Assembly (NCBI GenBank): GCA_964557855.1
Contig: CAZLBP010000018.1
Span: 1-64,000 of the forward strand
Length of the DNA stretch: 64,000 nucleotides
Direction of reading: 5' to 3'
Source of the DNA: JAJRZL01 sp964557855
GTDB taxonomy: Bacteria; Zixibacteria; MSB-5A5; GN15; FEB-12
Shown: positions 8,305 through 17,383 of the stretch, piece by piece
Layout of the letters: every line of letters starts with the position of its first letter
Position numbering within the stretch: position 1 is the first letter of the stretch
Notes under the pieces: generated by a model
Told to the model about the DNA's origin: nothing
What the model saw: the letters and a program-made list of their open reading frames with translations, nothing else
The model's database searches: none
Position numbers and translations under genes: made by a program

Positions 8305-10191
8305 ATGCTCAAGAACTACGTGACATCCGGTGTCCTGGCATTGTGTGTATTCGCTCTCGCCACAACGATCGTCGACGGGGTGCCGCTTTCGGTACTGGAT
8401 GATCCGACCCATCCGCTCAATCAAGTGCAACAGCAACCGCCGCCGGAGCCGAAAGAACAGGTATCGTTAACGGCTTCGCAACCGGTTTACGAGTCGGGTG
8501 ACACCGTGTTTCTTTTTTGTCAGTTAGGCACCCGGTCTTTCGGCAGCTTCGGCGGCACGGATTGCTGGGGCTGGGAATCACCCGATGGAACCGAGTATGC
8601 CATTATGGGTATCGACGTCGGTGTGGCGTTCGTCAATACTTCCAATATGCAGGTAGCAGACATTGTCAACGGCCCGACTTCCAACTGCGGAGGCACGCGC
8701 TGGCGCGACATCAAGAGCTATCAGCATTATTGCTATGCCGTTTCCGAGTGTTCGGGCACCAATCAGGGATTGATGGTGATGGACATGCAGTATCTGCCGG
8801 ACAGTGTCAAATTCATCGGCTCGTTCGCGATCAGCACTCTCGGCGATCCTACTTCACACAATCTTACGATCGATACCGTTGAGGGATACGCCTACGCGGA
8901 AGGGGCCTGGAGTTCTTCGGCCGGTTTGTCCGTTCACATAATCTCTCTGGCCAACCCGGAGAATCCTACGTATGTCAACAGCTTCGGACCGTCATTCGGC
9001 CTGCATGACATCTATGCTTTGAATGACACGGTTTTTCTTGCTGAAGGCGATAATCCAAGTTTCTCGATCTGGAATCTGGCCAACAAGGCCGCGCCGCAGT
9101 TGATTACGCGCGTCACCATTCCCGCCGCCGGTTATGTCCACAATATCTGGCCTTCGAGGGATCGCAACTATGCCGTCACGACCGAGGAAACCGCTTACAA
9201 GACGGTCAAGATCTGGGATATCCAGGACCTGGGCAACATTCAGTTGGCCGGAGAGTATCTGGCGCCAAGCGGTCTGGCTCACAACGCTCATTTCGAGCAG
9301 GATACCGTGTTTATCTCACACTATGAATCGGGACTGGTAATAGTTGACGTCACGACACCCTCGACTCCCGTCGAACTGGGCCGTTTCGATACTTTTTCGG
9401 GAGAAGACCCGGGCTTCAGCGGCGCCTGGGGCATATTCCCGCATACTTCCAGCGGCAAAGTTTACGGGTCAAACATGGATGGCCGACTATTTGTATTGGA
9501 ATTCAACGAATACGTACTGGCCGACACCATGTGGGTCGATTCGGTACCGGGATTTCCGGGCGGTGACGTGCGAGTCGACGTTTACGCCAGCAACACGGTC
9601 CCTTTGTCACAGATTATAATTCCGGTGCAATATGACGGTCCGTTCAATCTGACTCTCGATTCCGTCTCGAAGGCGGGGCTCCGCACCGACTATTTCGAAG
9701 AATTGAACCTGATCGGCTCTGACGCCGCCAACAAGCGCAAGGCGTACTCTCTCATCTCGTCCTTCTTCGGCAGTTCTCCCCCTCTGGCGCCGGGCAGCGG
9801 ACCGATATTGAGCCTCTACTTCTCGGTCGGCGGCGGCGCGAGCGGCGGAAGCAATCCTATTTCACTGGGACCTTTCGGGGCCTTCAGCCCAACATTCGCC
9901 CAGGCCTGCATCAACTATGCCCCCGATACGCTCACCGGCTATATCTACATCGAGTCCGCCTGCTGTCAGGTTTTCCGGGGCAACGTGGACGGCGATCCGG
10001 TTGATGAGATCAACGTGGCCGACTTAACGTATCTTGTCGACTTTTTATTCAAGAGTGGTCCCCCGCCTTCCTGTCTCGAAGAAGCCAACGTTGACGGCGA
10101 CTCTTCGGAAGAGATACTCGTCAGCGACCTGACTTTCCTGGTGGACTATTTATACAAAGGCGGCCTGGCGCCCGGTCTGTGCCCGTTCTAA
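8305..10191 (+). CDS. Secreted LVIVD-like repeat protein with cohesin-like and dockerin-like domains
   Basis: 628 residues with a signal peptide at the N terminus. Residues about 70-395 contain repeats such as GLVIVDVTTPSTPVELGRF and IISLANPENPTYVNSF, the LVIVD pattern of surface beta-propellers. Residues about 405-550 form a beta-sandwich-like domain beginning DTMWVDSVPGFPGGDVRVDV and ending ILSLYFSV, which resembles cohesin domains. The last 70 residues are the two-repeat dockerin-like module, ending GLCPF. The cohesin-like part has a close relative in the M43 protease at 19197. A hairpin terminator follows the gene. Function beyond surface binding is unknown. Confidence 0.85.
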   Translation: MLKNYVTSGVLALCVFALATTIVDGVPLSVLDDPTHPLNQVQQQPPPEPKEQVSLTASQPVYESGDTVFLFCQLGTRSFGSFGGTDCWGWESPDGTEYAIMGIDVGVAFVNTSNMQVADIVNGPTSNCGGTRWRDIKSYQHYCYAVSECSGTNQGLMVMDMQYLPDSVKFIGSFAISTLGDPTSHNLTIDTVEGYAYAEGAWSSSAGLSVHIISLANPENPTYVNSFGPSFGLHDIYALNDTVFLAEGDNPSFSIWNLANKAAPQLITRVTIPAAGYVHNIWPSRDRNYAVTTEETAYKTVKIWDIQDLGNIQLAGEYLAPSGLAHNAHFEQDTVFISHYESGLVIVDVTTPSTPVELGRFDTFSGEDPGFSGAWGIFPHTSSGKVYGSNMDGRLFVLEFNEYVLADTMWVDSVPGFPGGDVRVDVYASNTVPLSQIIIPVQYDGPFNLTLDSVSKAGLRTDYFEELNLIGSDAANKRKAYSLISSFFGSSPPLAPGSGPILSLYFSVGGGASGGSNPISLGPFGAFSPTFAQACINYAPDTLTGYIYIESACCQVFRGNVDGDPVDEINVADLTYLVDFLFKSGPPPSCLEEANVDGDSSEEILVSDLTFLVDYLYKGGLAPGLCPF

Positions 10192-10220
10192 GCGATCGGC
10201 TGAATGACACCAATCTGTAA

Positions 10221-10254
10221 TCGGCACATCCGTCCGGATGTGCCGATTTTCTTT
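10221..10254. terminator. Bidirectional intrinsic terminator
   Basis: A perfect 12-bp stem (TCGGCACATCCG and its complement, 10221-10246) with a two-base loop is followed by TTTTCTTT. It sits between the convergent genes ending at 10191 and 10264, so it can serve both. Confidence 0.8.
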
Positions 10255-10263
10255 GGTAACCGG

Positions 10264-12315
10264 TTAGTCTCGAAGTGCGTGCTTATCTCCGCAGCCCGGT
10301 TCCGCGCCGCCGCGGTACAGATAGTCTACCATTATGGTCAGGTCACTGATCATCACTTCACCGTTACAGTCCAGGTCGGCCCTTTCCCAGGGCGGTATGA
10401 TCTCCCCGCGGAACAGGTAGTCAATCAGGGCTACCATGTCCTCCTGAGTAAAGCCCGGGCCGCTGCCGCTATCCTCGCCGGGAGTCTCGGCCAGCACCAG
10501 GATGACATCGGAACTGTGTGCGGACACCGTATGCATCGTTGTTGACGTATCGCTGCTTTTGAACGTGGTGACTCCGAATTGGTTGAAATACAACGAATCG
10601 GGGCCGTCTTCGGCCCGGTAGAGGTAAGAAACGACACCGGCAATTGCCCCCTGCGCATCGGAGAGACCGGACAGCACAGTCTGGCCGTAGTTGTTGAGAA
10701 CGCTGACCTGGGCATTACTGACCGGATAGCCGTTGTTTCCCAGGACGCGTACACGGAGCGTTTTCTGAAGGGTCAGTGTGTGCTCGCCTCCGGAATATTT
10801 GAAGCCAATAGCGGTATCGGTTGCGCCGTTGAGAAAGCAGCAGTCAACCGCCCGGTTCCCTCGTCCTTCATATGCATATCCCATGAAGAACGAGCGCTTG
10901 GTTGCAGCGCCCCACGGTGAGTCGGAAAACGAAATGGTATCCCCGATGACCGTGACATTCTGGGCATCACCGTCATAGCCACCGAAATGATGTGCCCACA
11001 TGGGCGTGACCAGGTGATTGTACCGCCAGACCATGCCGGCTTCGTCCCACAGGTATACCGAAGGGTCTTCCGGACACGTCAATCGCGAGCACTGGGCTTC
11101 GTCCACGTCGGAATCCAGAGCAACGACTTCTATGTAGTTGTTTTCGATCACGACAAAGCTGTCGGGAACGCGGCCATCGATCCAGTCGGAGTCCTCGTCG
11201 AACCGCGTGATGACTTCAATGCCGATGCCGTTCGGTCCGTACGCCGATCGATACGTCTGCCCCACGTGGATGTAGATTTCGTTGTTGAAGATATCCACAA
11301 AGCGATTGTGGTAGCGGGTTTTGATCCCTTTGGGATTCATGGGCCCGTAATGGGCGTCCCAGCCCCGGTGTATGCTGATATAGTTGCCGTAGACCATGAT
11401 GTGATTGGCGGGTGTCCCGCGGGACACCTGCAGCAGCAAGCCGCCGTCACACCCCTGGTATTGCTCACCGGCCAGTATGACGTTGTCGTGAATCTCGCTG
11501 CCGGCCACCAGTTCCGAGCCGATGATCGCGAAGGAGTTGGCCGCCGAGGCGCAAACGCCCTCGCTGTAATAGCTATAGAAATCGTTGCGCGCGTCAACCG
11601 TGATGGAACAATCATAGATATAGCTAAGTCCGTTAATACAGATGCCTTGCCCGGGTGACTGCACCAGCGCGACGTCGTGTATCTTCCAGTGGTAGTCGTA
11701 AGCCGAGGGGGCTGTCCCCCCGAAGTTGGCGCAGGCGCCGTCATAGTCACAACGGCTGGTGTACGCGGTTACTTCGCTGGTCCACTTTCCGCCACTGAAC
11801 TCGATATTGCGGTTGAAGTAGGACCCGGTGAGATAGCCGATGCAGCTCCCATTAAAACCACGGACTATCAAGTCGGTGTTATCGATCAGATAATCCCGGC
11901 CCCCGGCGAAAACCAGACACCGATTGTACTCTACAGTAGTATCGGAGGGATTGTGCAGGATAGTCCCTCCGACAATCTTGATATTATAGCTGCCGTTGAA
12001 GCCATCGCCCCAGGTCTGGATACCGTAGTGACCATCGCCGTTTCCCGTTCCGAAACTGAGCGTATCGGTACCCAGCATGAGAACGATGTCGTGCCCGGTG
12101 ATTCTGATCCCATTAGTCGATGACGGTAGATTTGTCCCTGCAACGAAGAGTGTCTCGCTGTAGTTAGTCCCTTGTTGAGACGCAGTGTAGGGTAAGGAAG
12201 TGATGGTGTGGCGGGCAGCCATCACTGGTGAACTGAAGATGAGAGAGAGAATGATTGCTCCGGGCATGATTATATGCCGGGAGACTTTCGGGCATACGAC
12301 ATCTTCGATGCGCAT
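10264..12315 (-). CDS. Secreted right-handed beta-helix protein with dockerin-like C terminus
   Basis: 683 residues from the ATG at 12315, which has an AAGGAGG ribosome site. The longer frame to 12375 lacks this site. A signal peptide ends near SPVMAA. Residues about 40-500 have recurring short strands with Asn and Asp turns (IVGGTILHNPSD, VIENNYIEV, VYGNYISIH), typical of parallel beta-helix proteins such as pectate-lyase-like or carbohydrate-binding folds. A carboxypeptidase-regulatory-like segment (RVLGNNGYPVSNAQVSVLNN) follows. The dockerin-like module is less regular than in its neighbours and continues eleven residues past the usual terminal Cys. Enzymatic activity cannot be assigned. 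Confidence 0.8.
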   Translation of the reverse strand: MRIEDVVCPKVSRHIIMPGAIILSLIFSSPVMAARHTITSLPYTASQQGTNYSETLFVAGTNLPSSTNGIRITGHDIVLMLGTDTLSFGTGNGDGHYGIQTWGDGFNGSYNIKIVGGTILHNPSDTTVEYNRCLVFAGGRDYLIDNTDLIVRGFNGSCIGYLTGSYFNRNIEFSGGKWTSEVTAYTSRCDYDGACANFGGTAPSAYDYHWKIHDVALVQSPGQGICINGLSYIYDCSITVDARNDFYSYYSEGVCASAANSFAIIGSELVAGSEIHDNVILAGEQYQGCDGGLLLQVSRGTPANHIMVYGNYISIHRGWDAHYGPMNPKGIKTRYHNRFVDIFNNEIYIHVGQTYRSAYGPNGIGIEVITRFDEDSDWIDGRVPDSFVVIENNYIEVVALDSDVDEAQCSRLTCPEDPSVYLWDEAGMVWRYNHLVTPMWAHHFGGYDGDAQNVTVIGDTISFSDSPWGAATKRSFFMGYAYEGRGNRAVDCCFLNGATDTAIGFKYSGGEHTLTLQKTLRVRVLGNNGYPVSNAQVSVLNNYGQTVLSGLSDAQGAIAGVVSYLYRAEDGPDSLYFNQFGVTTFKSSDTSTTMHTVSAHSSDVILVLAETPGEDSGSGPGFTQEDMVALIDYLFRGEIIPPWERADLDCNGEVMISDLTIMVDYLYRGGAEPGCGDKHALRD

Positions 12316-12688
12316 TATACCTCCTTGCATTCCCGTTGACGGCAATCGATTGACTGCCGTAGTTGTCCCCTGCAATTACGGCAGGGGAATGTACCTCTTT
12401 TTGACGGGGACCCAAATTCCCTCCGGTCCACCATCACATTGTACCGTCAAGCGGCCCCACCGGATCGGCCAGAGTGTCCGGTTGGTCCGCTCACCGGATG
12501 TTCGATCGAGGGCGAATGTACATATTGAGAACCGGAAGGCAAGCTTTAACTGTCAGGGATCTCCAGGGAAGGGGAAAAAGTATATATATCGTATTGGAAA
12601 ATGCGGGAAGTGGTGATATATACGTGTGACCGCAAGTCGTTCCGATATTGGATGATGATACATACACTGTGATGAACCTGAGAAGTCA
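12316..12688. other. Divergent intergenic region
   Basis: This separates the minus-strand beta-helix gene from the plus-strand dihydrouridine synthase gene and must hold both promoters. I see no repeat, hairpin with a T tract or convincing coding frame. Confidence 0.45.
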
Positions 12689-13678
12689 ATGAAGGAAGCC
12701 GCCCGTAATTTCTGGCAATTACTGCAGAAACCGATTTACGCCCTGGCGCCCATGGCGGACGTCACGGACGCTGCCTATCGGCGACTCATCGCCGGTATAG
12801 CAAAACCGGACATACTGTTCACGGAGTTCGTGTCGTGTGACGGGTTATGTTCTCCGGGCAGGGATAACCTCACCCGGGACTTGATCTTTGACGAAGCCGA
12901 GCGACCCATTGTAGCGCAGCTCTTTGGCTCCAAACCGGAGAACTTCTACAAGTCAGCGCGATTTGTGCGCGAGTTGGGATTTGACGGCATAGATATCAAT
13001 ATGGGCTGTCCCGACAAGAACGTCTGCAAACAAGGGGCCGGAGCGGCACTTATCCAAACCCCCGAGCTGGCAAATGAGATAATCATGGCCGCCAAAGAAG
13101 GCGCCCGGGGATTGCCGGTGTCGGTGAAGACAAGAATCGGTTTCAACTCGATTGTCATCGAAGAGTGGGTCGGGCAGTTACTGAAGGCCCAGCCGGTGGC
13201 TATCACTCTCCATCTGCGCACGCGAAAAGAGATGTCGAAAGTACCGGCCCATTGGGACCGGGTGGCTCAGGTCGCCAGTCTCTGTCGGGACCGCAACACG
13301 ATTCTGCTAGGTAATGGGGATGTCAGCGACCTTGACCACGCTGACCGGCTGGTCCGTGAGACGGGAGTGGACGGGATTATGCTGAGCCGGGCGATTTTCG
13401 GTAATCCGTGGCTCTTCGACCGCTCGTTGACAGCCGGAGAAATTCCTTTTGAACAACGGTTCGCTGTTATGGTGAGACATGCTCAACTGTACGAGGAGCT
13501 GTTTGCAGACAGGAAGAGCTTTCTGCTTATGCGGAAACATCTGTGTTCATACGTTAGTGGGATCAAGGGGGCCAAAGAGCTGCGAATGGAAATCCAGCAG
13601 GTCAATAACGCTCTCGATGTTGCCTCAGTTTTAGAGCGATTTCGATCGAAGGGGCCTGTCACTCCGACTTCCGGATAG
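12689..13678 (+). CDS. tRNA-dihydrouridine synthase (DusB-like)
   Basis: 329 residues. The FMN-barrel signatures are clear: ALAPMADVTDAAYR at the N terminus, TEFVSCDGL, QLFGSKPENF, GFDGIDINMGCPDKNVC, SVKTRIGF, GNGDV and GIMLSRAIFGNPWLF. Cys in NVCKQGAGAAL is the probable catalytic residue. The enzyme reduces specific uridines in tRNA to dihydrouridine using NADPH and FMN. The length is normal. The subclass (A, B or C) and the target position in tRNA are not certain. It stands alone among exported-protein genes. Confidence 0.92.
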   Translation: MKEAARNFWQLLQKPIYALAPMADVTDAAYRRLIAGIAKPDILFTEFVSCDGLCSPGRDNLTRDLIFDEAERPIVAQLFGSKPENFYKSARFVRELGFDGIDINMGCPDKNVCKQGAGAALIQTPELANEIIMAAKEGARGLPVSVKTRIGFNSIVIEEWVGQLLKAQPVAITLHLRTRKEMSKVPAHWDRVAQVASLCRDRNTILLGNGDVSDLDHADRLVRETGVDGIMLSRAIFGNPWLFDRSLTAGEIPFEQRFAVMVRHAQLYEELFADRKSFLLMRKHLCSYVSGIKGAKELRMEIQQVNNALDVASVLERFRSKGPVTPTSG

Positions 13679-13679
13679 A

Positions 13680-13922
13680 TCAGGGGCCGCAAACACTAGC
13701 ACCGGCCATCTCACAGCCGCAATTCGAGCCGCTGCCGGCCAAACATCCGAAACCGTGATTTCCGGTCTTGATTTTCCAGGAAACGACTTGCCGATAGTCG
13801 AATTCACCGATGTGTGAAGCAAGCCCGGGATTGTGCGAGAATAGTGAATTTTTCGCGGCTGCTTGTTCTCCAAATGGGTTCGTTTGGAAATAGTCGTTTT
13901 TTTCAACCCGGGTCTCTGTCAT
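13680..13922 (-). CDS. Possible small Gly/Cys-rich protein
   Basis: 80 residues from an ATG at 13922. No family is recognised. The first 50 residues are polar; the last 27 are rich in Gly, Ser and Cys (CLAGSGSNCGCEMAGASVCG) with four Cys, and end in a Pro. The amino-acid mix is protein-like rather than random, but there is no ribosome site and the gene lies tail to tail with dus, one base after its stop. It could be a small metal-binding protein or a peptide precursor. No modifying enzyme is nearby, so this remains a weak call. Confidence 0.4.
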   Translation of the reverse strand: MTETRVEKNDYFQTNPFGEQAAAKNSLFSHNPGLASHIGEFDYRQVVSWKIKTGNHGFGCLAGSGSNCGCEMAGASVCGP

Positions 13923-14297
13923 GAAGTGTCGCCGAGTACACTGTTACCGCCTTTGGGTTTTCGGTTTTTCTTTTTCATTAATGGGTGCGGTGACGGATAG
14001 ACCATCGATTTTGTAGGGAATTTGGACGCATATGGTCGTTATCCGGGAGTGGACAGCTCGCGAGCTGTCCCTACGAAAGCGAGGGCGTTCCCAAGTACAA
14101 GATGAGAACGAGGATGGTTTTCAGCGAAATCGGGTACGTGATCTACTGTCAGATATCCCCGCGCGTTCAATACCCGAAAAAAACTCCTTGTTAAAATCCA
14201 GTTTCGGTCTTATTTTCATTTTGTGGAAATTGACTATCATATCGACCTAGATGGTTGATATTTGAGTTCCACGGGGACGTGAAACAGGAGACGTAAC
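13923..14297. other. Intergenic region with palindromic repeats
   Basis: The region holds a perfect 20-bp palindrome at 14051-14070 and a copy of the short repeat CGTTCCCAAGTACAA-n-GAACGAGG at 14086-14113. The rest shows nothing recognisable until the ribosome site of the next gene. Confidence 0.6.
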
Positions 14298-14720
14298 TTG
14301 AAGTTAAGCACATTGTTGCTTCTGGTAATGGGGCTGTTTCTGACCACCGCTTCTTTCGCAGAAGAGAAATCCGAATCCGAAAAGGGCCCAGTCTTTATCG
14401 ATTATGACGGTGACGGTCTTGATGACTATGTTCAGGATTTGGATAGCGACGGTATCCCGGATTTCGGCAACATGCAAGCCTACCAACGGGAAGAAGCGGT
14501 ACAGTCGGCCGGGACCGGTATTTTCCATAATCTTACAGTCGAACCTTCCTTTCTCCCACAATTGGTGACCAATGCACAGAAATTCTCGGACCTGAAGTGC
14601 TGTGTGATGGCATTAACTCAGTACCGAGGCGGATTCGGGACATCGAGTGACTTTGGCGCCATCAGCGGATTGAGCCAGAACACAGGCGGTGGCAATTGTG
14701 CCGGAGGGATATGTAAGTAG
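14298..14720 (+). CDS. Small secreted protein with a calcium-binding Asp-rich segment
   Basis: 140 residues from TTG 14298, seven bases after an AGGAG ribosome site. A signal peptide ends near ASFAE. Residues 35-60 read DYDGDGLDDYVQDLDSDGIP, a thrombospondin-3-like or EF-hand-like calcium loop pair. The C-terminal half has a CC pair (LKCCVM) and ends GGGNCAGGICK. No family is known to me. It lies 15 bases before the outer-membrane barrel gene, and the two are probably co-transcribed. Confidence 0.7.
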   Translation: MKLSTLLLLVMGLFLTTASFAEEKSESEKGPVFIDYDGDGLDDYVQDLDSDGIPDFGNMQAYQREEAVQSAGTGIFHNLTVEPSFLPQLVTNAQKFSDLKCCVMALTQYRGGFGTSSDFGAISGLSQNTGGGNCAGGICK

Positions 14721-14735
14721 GACGGGGTTTTGTTA

Positions 14736-15920
14736 ATGAAGCTATTGTTACGATTAGCCGTTGGTATCATAAGTTTATTCCTTCTGAATTCACCAGCCTG
14801 GTCATGGTCCAATCTCAACATTGAAGCGGGTATTCGCGGGGGTTATTCCGAGAATTTGTTCAGTGACGCCACAGACACAGAAGACTCCTATTCTACGACT
14901 CGTGCCATAACCAATTTCTATCCCCTGAGTAATTTTGAACTCAATCTATCGGGGGAGTATACGCTGTACAACGAAACGGGAAGTCTTGACAACCTCTTGT
15001 ATGCGGTGAAGGCATCATACATCCCTACGAGCGAAGAGTCGCGGTTTTCTGTTTTTCTTTCGGGATCTTTCGACAAAGTCGGCTACCGCAACGAGAGCTC
15101 TAAAGATTTTGATAATCAGAACCTGGGTTTTACCGGATCGGTGGGATACCTAATATCTGACCGAATACAATTGCGCACTGGCGCCAGGATTCTGGGAACG
15201 CAGTACAAGAATAGTACGGCCGTCGATGTTGATCATCAGAAGTACGAGTGGTTTGGCGGTATCAACTACTCCTTTCTGGGAAGCAATGCACTGGACGTGG
15301 AGTTCGGTTACGGTATACTGGACTTCATGTTCATCAGCAGCGCGATCCGCATTCTTCCTCCGGAACCAATCGACTCGATGTTCAACGGCAGTCTGGGATC
15401 CTTCTACGTTTCGCCTCGGTACTCCCGTCCTATAGGCAAAAGAACCGGCATCAGCCTGGCCTATACCTATCGGAATTTCAATGAAAGCGATCACGACGAG
15501 ATCGTCGTCCTGGGATCCACGAAGTTTCTGTCCCCGTGGTCGACGATTTTCGATGGTCAATCTATACGACTGAACATCAAGACCTATCTGGTACCACATG
15601 CCGTGGTCTCCACCGGCATAGGTTACTGGGAAAAGACGTACTTGAGAACGCTCGAATCAGGCAGGTTCGATTACGAATACGCTCCATCCGAGACGGGGAG
15701 GAGACGGGACTATATGACGAGGTTGTTCTTCAGCATTGAACGCCCCATTAAGTTTGGGCAAACGTCGGTGATTGAACCCACGCTGACTCTGGATTACTCT
15801 GACAATAATTCAACAGACCCGAATGTTCTTGAATATCCGACACGCGCTATAGACGTCGACCCCAACCGCTATGACTTTACGGGTTTAACGATAACAATCG
15901 GCCTGACATACAGGCGCTAA
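14736..15920 (+). CDS. Predicted outer-membrane beta-barrel protein
   Basis: 394 residues from ATG 14736; a TTG two codons earlier is possible. A signal peptide ends around SPAWSWS. The mature part alternates hydrophobic and polar residues in strands with aromatic girdles, such as NLNIEAGIRGGYSEN, FELNLSGEYTLYN, QLRTGARILGTQY, ISLAYTYRNF and the final LTITIGLTYRR. This is typical of a 14- to 18-strand barrel. It could be a porin, transporter or assembly channel; sequence alone does not tell. It is flanked by two secreted-protein genes in the same direction. Confidence 0.75.
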   Translation: MKLLLRLAVGIISLFLLNSPAWSWSNLNIEAGIRGGYSENLFSDATDTEDSYSTTRAITNFYPLSNFELNLSGEYTLYNETGSLDNLLYAVKASYIPTSEESRFSVFLSGSFDKVGYRNESSKDFDNQNLGFTGSVGYLISDRIQLRTGARILGTQYKNSTAVDVDHQKYEWFGGINYSFLGSNALDVEFGYGILDFMFISSAIRILPPEPIDSMFNGSLGSFYVSPRYSRPIGKRTGISLAYTYRNFNESDHDEIVVLGSTKFLSPWSTIFDGQSIRLNIKTYLVPHAVVSTGIGYWEKTYLRTLESGRFDYEYAPSETGRRRDYMTRLFFSIERPIKFGQTSVIEPTLTLDYSDNNSTDPNVLEYPTRAIDVDPNRYDFTGLTITIGLTYRR

Positions 15921-15976
15921 TAGCATTGACAGCGATGGTGTGAGTGACATGGAGCAGATACAAAGGATGCAAAAAC

Positions 15977-17332
15977 GTGACATCAAAGAGCAGTTGGACT
16001 AAATTAGTACTCTATTTCCTCGGGCTGGGATGGGCGACATACAGCCTGACACTCCCGGGCTGTTCCGGTTCCGACAACGGAACGGGTCCCGGTGATGACG
16101 GCGACACCACGATTGTGGAACGTGCGCCGGAGATAGAATGCCCAGACAACCCGATCAACGAGGATGTGACAGGCGGAGGAACGATCCGGGCGCGAGTGCC
16201 CATAACGGAGGCTGATACGGTGCGAACGACGCGGGGCGCCGCGTGGGTGGCGGATACGATTTCGTGGGTAGTTTCCGAGAGCTTTTCAGGCGTTGACACG
16301 GTGTTTGCAATTAACGCCCACGGAGCAGACACGTGCGTTATCAGCATAAACGCCACGGTCGTGCAGCGGATGCCGGAAATCGATTGCCCGGGCACACCGA
16401 TCAATGCGGAACTAGTCGGAGCGGGCACGGTGCGGACGTACTTGCGGGTAACGGAGGCCGACACGGTGCGCACCTCTCGCGGCGGAACGTGGGACAACGA
16501 TACGCTGTCGTGGGTGTTCTCCGAGACCTTCGCGGGCGCTGATACGGTTTTCGCCCTCAATGCCCACGGCGCCGACACATGCGTTCTGACCGTCAACGCC
16601 ACTGTACTGCCGGTCCCCGATTACAATGGAGAATTGCGTTTGTATGTGGTCGAACCGACCTCTCGGTGGAACGACAACGGTGGCGATCCGTACCATTTTG
16701 GTTTTCTGGGTTATGCGCTCGACTCGGCCGTCCTTCTGTCGGACACGACCTCGGTTGATATTACCGTTACCTGGAACGGGCCGGGAGCGGGCTGGCAAGG
16801 CATTACGGAAGACAACATCATGGTCATTGCAGCGCTGTTCAATTCGGAGGCACATCAGAATTACTCGAGGCCACCTTACGAGAACCCGTTTGCGGCGTAC
16901 TACGTCGACGCCGCTGCCGGCGCGGCGGCAGGGGAATCGGACAGCAACAAAACCAGCGCCATGACTACCCACACGGTGTTTCTTGAAGAAGGCACGGCTA
17001 CGTGGTGTACATATTGCCCGACTACCAGCCACTGGCTGCACGTCGCTTACACTGAAGGCCATAATTTCTACTATGTTTCCATGGTGGGTGACGTAAACAA
17101 TATGGCTTACGACAGACTGGATGACGATTACAACATTTTTGGATACCCGACTGTTTATTTCGACGGTGGTGATAGCGTACTCGTCGGCGGATGGAGCCCA
17201 TCGGATCCCTATATCAACGCTGTCAACGCTGTCGGGTCGCGAGAAGTGCCGCCGATCCGACTGCAGTTAGCGGTGACGTGGATGGGAGCGGGTCGACTGG
17301 AAATTCACGTGGTGGCCGAGCACAGACGATGA
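15977..17332 (+). CDS. Lipoprotein with Omp28-like thioredoxin-fold domain (CxxC paralogue)
   Basis: 451 residues from GTG 15977 (AAGGA upstream); GTG 15944 is the longer alternative. The lipobox LPGC predicts a lipid anchor. Two copies of an 80-residue Ig-like repeat (PEIECPDNPINEDV and PEIDCPGTPINAEL) occupy roughly residues 49-210. After an extended YVVEPTSRW domain comes the thioredoxin-like domain, with GTATWCTYCP at residues 339-348 and the cis-Pro segment FGYPTVYFDGG. It should act in disulphide chemistry outside the cytoplasm. It is paralogous to the next gene over about 250 residues but stops soon after the thioredoxin domain, without PKD or dockerin-like parts, so it may be 3'-truncated. 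Confidence 0.75.
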   Translation: MTSKSSWTKLVLYFLGLGWATYSLTLPGCSGSDNGTGPGDDGDTTIVERAPEIECPDNPINEDVTGGGTIRARVPITEADTVRTTRGAAWVADTISWVVSESFSGVDTVFAINAHGADTCVISINATVVQRMPEIDCPGTPINAELVGAGTVRTYLRVTEADTVRTSRGGTWDNDTLSWVFSETFAGADTVFALNAHGADTCVLTVNATVLPVPDYNGELRLYVVEPTSRWNDNGGDPYHFGFLGYALDSAVLLSDTTSVDITVTWNGPGAGWQGITEDNIMVIAALFNSEAHQNYSRPPYENPFAAYYVDAAAGAAAGESDSNKTSAMTTHTVFLEEGTATWCTYCPTTSHWLHVAYTEGHNFYYVSMVGDVNNMAYDRLDDDYNIFGYPTVYFDGGDSVLVGGWSPSDPYINAVNAVGSREVPPIRLQLAVTWMGAGRLEIHVVAEHRR

Positions 17333-17383
17333 ACGAAGCTTACCATAGATTTCAGAAGTGCAACAAAGGAGAAAGGGTACACT

